Origin: Mesostigma viride
Taxonomy: Eukaryota > Streptophyta > Mesostigmatophyceae > Mesostigmatales > Mesostigmataceae
Assembly (NCBI GenBank): GCA_009746045.1
Contig: RPFO01000497.1
Span: forward strand, 1,010,970 to 1,074,969
DNA length: 64,000 bases
Direction: 5' to 3'
Shown: piece by piece, positions 57,143 through 64,000 of the stretch
How positions within the stretch are numbered: the stretch's first letter is position 1
Layout: each line of letters opens with the position of its first letter
The notes under the pieces: generated by a model
Seen by the model: the letters and a program-made list of their open reading frames with translations, nothing else
The model's database searches: none
Told to the model about the DNA's origin: nothing
Made by a program: the position numbers and the translations under genes

Positions 57143-57944
57143 GTCAGCTTTACCTTTACCCTGATGGCCGCAAGTGGATGTGCTTCCGCTCGCGGTTTAT
57201 GTATATCGGCAGGGCAATCATGTTGTAGGATGGGCAAAGGGCTCCATGACCGATGTTTTCAGGCTTGCTACCAACTTCACTGGGAGCTGTTTCAATCTCA
57301 GCTTTGGGAACATTGCTTGTGGGAGTTGTGCTGTTGACAAGCCGGGAACCCATGGGATGCCTGTTTCCCATGAGGTGGTTGGCTCTGCTGGGCTCGCATC
57401 GCGGCTACAGGACTCTGGATCACGGACGACCAATCTCACTTTCACTCCCATGCTCAGGGCGACGAATCCGTGAGATAGCACGCGTGTGACCTTGTTGTGC
57501 TGGAGATTATTCCATTTTCCTCTTCCGCACCCTGTGAGATCATGTTCCGCGCCCCCCGCCCGTTCCTACGCTTTCTATATGGACAATTGGTAAGGAATTG
57601 CAGAATCCGTTGACCTGCGGTGCATGGTGAGATGGTCCCAGTTACTGAACCGTTTCACCACCAGGCCTCAAGCTGTTCACCTATGGGATGACGATGTTCA
57701 CCTATGGAATGCTTGTTTTGTTGCCCATGAGGAGGACGGCTACATGGCAAAGATAGGCGAGTGCAACAACCCATGGGAAAGTTTCTCTCTCTGCGCTGCA
57801 TAGTATAATGAGCACGATTCGTGCCCAGCCATGCATATGCTGTAGTCAAAGTTGTGCGTGTCTAAACTTTAGAGCGTTTTGAGAGTATGAACTTCCAAGT
57901 GCCACTTTCTGTTTTTATGGTAATAGTTCTTGTTGCATACACAG

Positions 57945-57965
57945 ATACAACCATGCACATCCTGA
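57945..57965 (+). CDS. Candidate terminal exon of the right gene
   Basis: Acceptor CATACACAG, then I-Q-P-C-T-S-stop in phase 0, the same peptide as in the left gene. If used, the ankyrin stack would end with a six-residue tail. Confidence 0.25.
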   Translation: MQPCTS

Positions 57966-58595
57966 TCTGATGGGATGGCTCAGATAGCTGCACGTCTAGA
58001 CATCCTCGTTCGGCAGCTGACTTGGTGCCAGTGAGCCGTGAGCCCTGCTCCGCATAGCAGCATTCAAGTTGCTTTCTTCATGGAACTTGGTTTTTCTTCT
58101 GGATTGGTCCGTTCTATTTCTCTTGTATCATCCATGAAGGCATTGGTAGCGCGCCGGTGGCGGCAGGCAGGCACTTTTTCAGGGGGGATCTCTCAAGGGC
58201 TCCTTGTACTACTATCTTTCATAGGTATCCATTCTACAAGTTTGATACGTCGTTTCAACAGCAGCATTCATGTATTCTTTTATGTAACATATGTGTAACG
58301 CATCTCATAAGTGACTGAGCGTGGAAATGCATCAGTAGCTTGCCATGACCATGACCTCATATGTGCCTCACATCTAAGTGATATAATGATTGAAGTCATG
58401 GCACGCCACTTGGTAGTTGTTTGAGCATTATAGGGAAACAGCAATGTGGCTATGGTCAGTAGCAAGTAGCAGAAGGCAAGCGTGCCTGGCATTCAATGTC
58501 ATGTTACTCAGACATTGAATGCCTCAGATCTAGCTCATGCACGTGACTTTGTGCTGCTAGTAGAGTTCGTGAAATGACCCTACAACAAAGGGCTG

Positions 58596-58812
58596 GGATT
58601 CCTTATTTATTTCCGATGTGCATTGTAAAGGACCCCTCAGTGCTAGGATTCCTTACTTCATGCTGATGTGGATTATAAATGGGCCCTTAAAGCTCGTATT
58701 CCATAGTACTGATGTGCACTATACATTACCCTATAAGGCTCTGATTCCTTAGTACTGAGGTGCACTATACATTACCCCTTGAGGCTCAGATTCCTTGGTA
58801 CTGATGTGCCCC
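58596..58812 (+). repeat. 46-50 bp minisatellite, right copy (5 units)
   Basis: Unit starts at 58,596, 58,646, 58,696, 58,742 and 58,788; one more unit than the left copy. Confidence 0.75.
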
Positions 58813-60097
58813 TTTCATTCGCATGCTACATGGAGGCCGTTGCTGAGGATGGAAATCGTGTTCGCAACTTTGCATGCCGTGTTTTGCATGGTCGAGACAG
58901 GGTGGATTGACCGCACTGGATTTTGCATCAACACCGGAGTTGCGCGATTTTCTGAAGGAGTAGCTATTGCGCCCGCAGGCTGCCAGACCTGAGCAGGTGA
59001 AACTTCGCAGACATGCTGCCGGCTGCTTTGACAAAACGTGCTGCTTTGGCGAGGCATGTCTGGATGCGAGCTTATTGCAGGCACAAGGAATGGGGTGGGG
59101 TACCGGCCACGAATACGCATCCACACGGTCTAGGCAGCATGGCCCACCTTTGCTTGCTATCTGCAATGGCCCTCGTGTTTAGTGGGCGTACATTGTGTGC
59201 GTGTTTAGTGTGCTGGGTTGCCAAGGCCTGTGTCAATGCTGCCGCACGCGTGTGGTTGAGGGGACATCTAGGAGTTGGCATGCACTCTGCACACACACAA
59301 GACTGCATGGTGAAACTTGGCATGCCATCCGCAGCCCCTGGTGGGGCACAGGTTCAGTATACATCACTCTGCCTATGGTATGGTAGTCTCCAAGATGTAG
59401 AAGATGTAGATGGCTGTCTGATGGTGCCTGTGTCATTACTATACAGTCATATTTGTGAGGTCCAAGGTGGCGCGTTCTCTGTAGACTTTCTCCTTGGCCG
59501 TGGTAATGGGTCGCACAGCAGGGTAGTGTGCTTGGCTCATGAGTTTCATGGGCATTTGTGGGCAGGAAGATTGGGCAGGTTGTAACGATCCAGGTCGGCT
59601 GGGTTGCTCCGCATCAGGGCTTGCATAGTTGATTGGATAGAGCGCTCATACCCCGTGCCTTCTTCCAACTGAACGAGCAACGACCTCCATGGCCGATTTC
59701 TTGTCCTTTTAGCTAATCCGTGCACACATGCTGATGACGCCAGCCACCTCCGCGCCACCCAACATCTGTAAACTGTCAACAAACTAAACCATGGTGTGCC
59801 ATATACTAAGGCATCCTACTAGCTCGGCATCACACCATACCAGCTGCGGACTAGTACCTACTTGTCACAATCCATCTACGCGCCCAGGCCCCTGCTGGAG
59901 GCGCATGTGAATACAAGTTCAATGAATGATTATGCGCACCACGTGCACAATTATCACCGCACGCAGTCATCAACACCAAGGGCAATGCCGTAGAATGGAT
60001 GCAACGCTGAACGCACAAAGCAAAACATTCTGCATGCACGGTAAGCTCGGACACTTGGAGGCCAGCGCGGCGTGCCACTGGCATGACGGACTCTAGC

Positions 60098-60256
60098 ACA
60101 TGCCATGCCACAACTGAAAAAGTGTCTGAATAGGAAAGTCATTCTATGCTACATGCCATGCCACAACTGAAAAAGTGTCTGAATAGGAAAGTCATTCTAT
60201 GCTACATGCCATGCCACAACTGAAAAAGTGTCTGAATAGGAATGTCATTCTATGCG
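60098..60256 (+). repeat. 53-bp minisatellite, right copy (3 units)
   Basis: Unit starts at 60,098, 60,151 and 60,204; same unit as the seven-copy left array. The first two units share a private variant (GGAAAGTC, GCTACATG). Confidence 0.9.
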
Positions 60257-61687
60257 ACGTGCTGTGGACGTAAGACCACCATCCATGCGTAATCAGGACT
60301 CGAACTTCGAGTCTCGAAGCGGCTGGTGTGTGACAGATAGTTGCATCCAACCCCTCATGTGTGATAGACAGCCATAGGTCTAGCTCGCGCACATTTTTTA
60401 AATACCAGCCTTTGCTTATACACACTAATTGGTTCCCGTGGGGCACTGACCGGGGAAACTCTTCACGTTACTGAACGATCTGGACTGTTTCAGACCGAAA
60501 TTTCTGTGTTTGCGAAAAGGCTATGTTGACAATAATGGCAATGACCTCGATCATCGATTTTAGTGCACGATATGCCAGACGCAAAATTTAATGTAGACGC
60601 CCTGGAAGGTGGTGACTTTCGTAATCTTTTTACTTCCAATTTAGCGATAGGCATATTTTTTGGGGGATGGTTGGTTGCTGCCGAGGGAGGAGCTTCGGAA
60701 CGCGCGCATTGTGCACTTCGTTCCGCAAGTGCAGCGGGTGTTAAAAAGTACACTGTTGCATTAGCGCAGCCCGAGTGGGCTATGTCCTGACCCATGGCAA
60801 GCCTTTACTTTTAACAACTCTTCTATGGTATGTATGTGTTACCGTTTGGTTGTCTCGATTTTCTTGGTAGTTTTCTTGTTTTTCGCATTCTCTGTGAACA
60901 ATGCTTTGTTGCTGATAAGACCCTGTGTTTGGGGTGTCTCTATGCTGGCCATGTGTTGCAACAGAAACAGGATGACCCTCCCTACGGTTACAAGTGCGAA
61001 ACAACTGTGCATGGCGGTGCACTTCAGATGGGCGATCTCACGTTACTATCACAGCCTGCCTTGCACGATTCATGCCAGCAAGTGCGTCAACTGCGACATA
61101 ACGCTGCAGAATGTTCGCGCTGTCAACCGCCCGCCCGTGGCAGATGTCGTATAATCGCAAGGCGGCGGCTGCCATGCGATGGAAACCATTTGCCAACGAA
61201 TACTTTGTTACCTCCCCTTGCCCACGTGACGTGTTGAATTCAATGTTCAAGAACGTGGGGGAAGGCGCAGCCGACCAGCCGCAGGGAGGATGCCGTGACA
61301 AATTTGAGCAAAGTGCTATGAAGGTCAAGCGTGTGGTAACGGGTTTTAATGAAACAGGAGAACTACTGAGGGAAGGTGACACCAGCAACGTAGCCACAGT
61401 GTGGGCCGAGGCTAGAGGGGGGTGGGAGATAGCACTTCTTCTATTTTTGTGGCCCCCTTCGCTGCCACCTGGGCATCCCCCCTCGCTGGAGAGTGCTCCC
61501 TCAAGATATAGCAGTGTCTACCAATGATGTTGAACTCAAGAGGGGAGGTGCTGTTCGCCAAGGACCATGACTACAAGGGGGACGGTAGCATGGGGTTGGG
61601 GGCTGTTAGATCAGGATGATGTGGTCAATGGCAACCTCCCTCGTGAGGTGGAGGAGTTTGTCGAAGAGAAACTAAAATGATATGTGA

Positions 61688-64000
61688 CTCGCCAGGCGCC
61701 GCCCAGCACGGCTGGGTCTTTTTTCACGCCCATGGTGCCCCTGCCAAGATAAGAAGTGCTGCTTTGGCATCTAGGGAAGACCGTGTGGAGCCTAGGGGCT
61801 AGGTGACAGCCCCACCTCGCCATTTGGCGATGGCAAGGATGTGTTGATGGACTACGGCAGCAAGGGTGAGGGAAATCATGGTGGCACAACAGGTGAGGGC
61901 AGTGGCAGGGGAGATGAGGGTGAGGGCGAGGGCAGTGGAGCTCCCGCAGCACATACCCAGGTGTCGATTCCCCGCGCCGTGGATGCGGGTGTTGCCCCCA
62001 CAGTGCTGGCTGTGCTGCCTTCTAACACCCCTGAGAAGCCACATATTGGGTATTTCTACGACGAGGAGGGGTTCAAGGCTACGGGGGCAGCCAATGAGGC
62101 AGAGCTGCGTGCTTAGCACCGGATTGAACGCCGGATTAATATGTCAACGAGCACCGTGATGAGCCAATGAAGAAGGAGAAACCCATGGGTTTTGGCACTT
62201 AGGGGGAGTGACCCTCGGGGATGTGATGTGGATGTTGGACAACAACACGATGGTGCATCCTTGATATACAAGGCCAACAAGAAGGGGCCCCTTCACCCCC
62301 CCCCTCCCGAGAAGGTGACCAAGAAGCAGTTGAAGAGGTGGACGTGGCATATGAGGCCTGGCAGCATGAGAACAAAGAGCAAGAGGAGACGGGTTTGACC
62401 CGCAAGGAGTGGGTTCCCCAAACATTTTAGGACATGCATGCTTACAATGGTGCAGCATACGCGGGCGTTGCAGTTTTCTGCATGCCGTAACTGCGAACGG
62501 TTATGTATACTTGTTGAGCAAATATAAAGTATCTTGTCTAGTTATAGTAACAATGGCATTTATCTCTAATCCACCCTTGCATGATGTGCTATGGATGTGT
62601 TGGCGGTGGGCTGTGCTGGTTGCACCGGGCTTGTTGTCCTTAATTATTAAATAATGCCTTCAATGCTGTACAGCTTGGAGGCGTGCCTTTTTCTCCATCT
62701 TCCACTCAGCTCGGCTGTCAATGACGTGCGTCATGGTCAAAGCAGGCGATCAATCGAGAGTAATATGAAATAGGCTGGCCTCCACCCCGCGATTCATAAA
62801 AAGACGCTTTATAGAGACAACTGTGTGTTATTGTTGCGTGTTATTATTGATTGAACTGATCATCGACAGCCATGCTCAACAGAGCGTGCTCTTAGTCAAA
62901 GAAAATCTTTGATCCGCCCGTTCGTAGGCCATCACTATGTATTTACAGGCCTCTGAACAAATACCACAAAGATGCTTGAGCCCGGGCACCCAAGTACTTA
63001 GCCCGATCTGAGAGGGTCTTCCTATGGGCGACGACACCGACTTCAGCATCTGAGGCTCCTTCAGGCAACAAGAAAATGCTTCTGGACCCCATCCGCCTTG
63101 CTCCCATCCACCTTGCATCAATGAGCAGCCGGATGTCAATGACGTATCCATCTTCTTGGTAGGTCTAAAAATACGACTCTGGGGTCAAGTCTCCTCCCAC
63201 CATTGGCCCCCCCGCACGCACGCAGTGTTATTGCACGGAATGCTGACCAAGCCTAGGCAACCCTCTCCACCATGGGTACGCGCAAGGCATGCCACACATC
63301 CCCTGCTGAGAGGCCCGTAGCGATGCCATGCGATGGGCATACCCGAAGGGCATGTCCCAGTGTTTCGATAGGCTCCCACTTGCCCGCATGCTCACCGGCC
63401 CATGGGAGCAATCGCCTCCAGCGCGCGTAGGACTAAGTAGAAAGGGCGGTCATTCCCTGGCCTACACCTTCTTGACAATCTGAACCACATCCTCGTCATG
63501 CAGCTCGTGCTCCTGTGGGTTGCGCACGCCCACAACCGGGAAGGTAGCGGCATGACACAGTTTGCACGGTTGACGGGGAAGCGTTATCAGCATACATGAA
63601 ACTAATGCTGCCCAAAGCTTGGAGCAGGGGAACGCGTGCTGTGAGCAACTACATCGCCGTGTGCATGGATCGCTGCCAGGGGGCTCTGCCAGGAGGCACT
63701 TGCCCACGGGGCCCAGTTAGGAAAACGGAGGGTGGTTGCATTAAAGGAGGGGGCTGAACCAGCCGCGGCGAAAAGAGCTAGAAGAAAAAGTAGGAGGGGG
63801 GAGGTTCCAGAGGGGTGGGGTGGGGGGTGGACATGGCCAACACAGAGGCAGCTCTTATGGGCAAGGCAAGAAGGGGGACACATGGCCCCAAGATTGTTCC
63901 AGCACGCTTGTAGAAAACCAACAACCGGGTGGTGCTTTGGGATAGGGGTAGCGGGGTGTCAGGGACACCTCTCGGAAGGGGTGAGGTGGAGCAAAAGAGA
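61688..64000. other. Sequence beyond the duplication, no gene called
   Basis: The 61,841-62,116 frame starts with a Gly/Glu-rich stretch and ends ...G-Y-F-Y-D-E-E-G-F-K-A-T-G-A-A-N-E-A-E-L then stop. Further short protein-like pieces in other frames follow to 62,430 (for example D-V-A-Y-E-A-W-Q-H-E-N-K-E-Q-E-E-T-G near 62,345), so this looks like a decayed coding sequence. From 62.6 kb to the end, only unremarkable short frames on both strands. Confidence 0.4.

Larger units (their letters stand above)
35640..57720 (+). repeat. Right array of ~1.1-kb intronic repeat units (B/C mosaic)
   Basis: Exon-to-exon spacings run from 706 to 1384 bp, apart from 2483 bp where the piggyBac-like element sits. 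Introns belong to subfamilies B and C, roughly alternating in the first and last thirds but with runs of B (42.8-44.0 and 47.5-48.6 kb) and C (50.0-52.1 kb). A shared ~75-bp deletion around 'CTCGCGGGCACCCATGGG' (38.4, 47.1, 48.2, 50.7, 51.9, 52.8, 55.05 kb) marks a lineage of units. An unrelated ~100-bp insertion lies at 38,801-38,902 between near-duplicates of CAGTGTATGT. Confidence 0.85.
57720..61687 (+). repeat. Segmental duplication, right copy (gene 3' segment, ~4.0 kb)
   Basis: Partner of 19,905-23,999. The junction with the array falls at a different point of the intron unit than in the left gene. Open frames at 60,830-61,237 and 61,111-61,527 are longer than in the left copy, where a nonsense change near 23,614 and single-base indels break them. 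A short frame at the very end (61,608-61,680, G-N-L-P-R-E-V-E-E-F-V then E-K-L-K-stop) is preserved in both copies and may be a remnant of a protein C-terminus; its upstream frame is not preserved. Confidence 0.85.

Noticed and set aside
60830-61527. Cys-rich frames in the right 3' segment as a zinc-binding protein
   Set aside because: The left copy has indels, a stop and a lost base at equivalent places. At best decayed coding sequence; no family recognised.

Overview
This is nuclear DNA of a eukaryote. Protein-coding exons are short, bounded by GT..AG, and separated by long introns. There is no operon structure, and gene bodies span tens of kilobases. A U-box/kinase/ankyrin protein and the C-terminus of a BIG-type Arf exchange factor, in DNA of moderate GC content, suit a unicellular alga (a green lineage is plausible) or a related protist. 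The sequence alone does not settle the lineage.

The window is dominated by two paralogous tandem arrays of ankyrin-repeat exons, both on the + strand. Left array (1-19,905): 18 exons, each exactly 99 nt, each encoding one 33-residue ankyrin repeat in phase 0, spaced about 1.16 kb apart inside near-identical intronic repeats. The gene's 5' end lies outside the window. Right array (35,141-57,142): 20 full exons of the same design, preceded by a U-box/protein-kinase exon (30,814-32,055) and a duplicated 32-codon linker exon. Joined in phase 0, the right gene would encode U-box, kinase-like domain, linkers, then 20 ankyrin repeats (1,138 codons before any terminal exon). RING-kinase-ankyrin plant E3 ligases such as KEG have a comparable order, but no orthology is claimed. 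All 38 exons are free of stops and frameshifts, while the introns around them are full of indels, deletions and insertions.

Each array ends in the same 4-kb segment (19,905-23,999 and 57,720-61,687), which carries two minisatellites whose copy number differs between the copies. Between the two genes lie a BIG/ARFGEF-like C-terminal coding fragment (24,083-24,862), starting just past the duplication breakpoint, and about 6 kb with no recognised gene except a tRNA-like/hairpin element near 26.6 kb. Two non-autonomous DNA transposons sit in array introns: a 772-bp element with 16-bp inverted termini and an 8-bp target duplication (hAT-like), and a 1,345-bp element flanked by TTAA with CCC...GGG ends (piggyBac-like). 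The last 2.3 kb holds only decayed-looking sequence.

The most interesting feature is the combination of (i) modular phase-0 single-repeat exons, (ii) residue differences concentrated at the ankyrin positions that usually contact ligands (beta-turn and first helix) over a nearly fixed framework, (iii) highly similar introns that would favour unequal exchange, with visible exon duplications, truncation and loss, and (iv) linkage to a ubiquitin-ligase/kinase-type effector exon. It looks like an exon-shuffling recognition-receptor locus. That function is inference.
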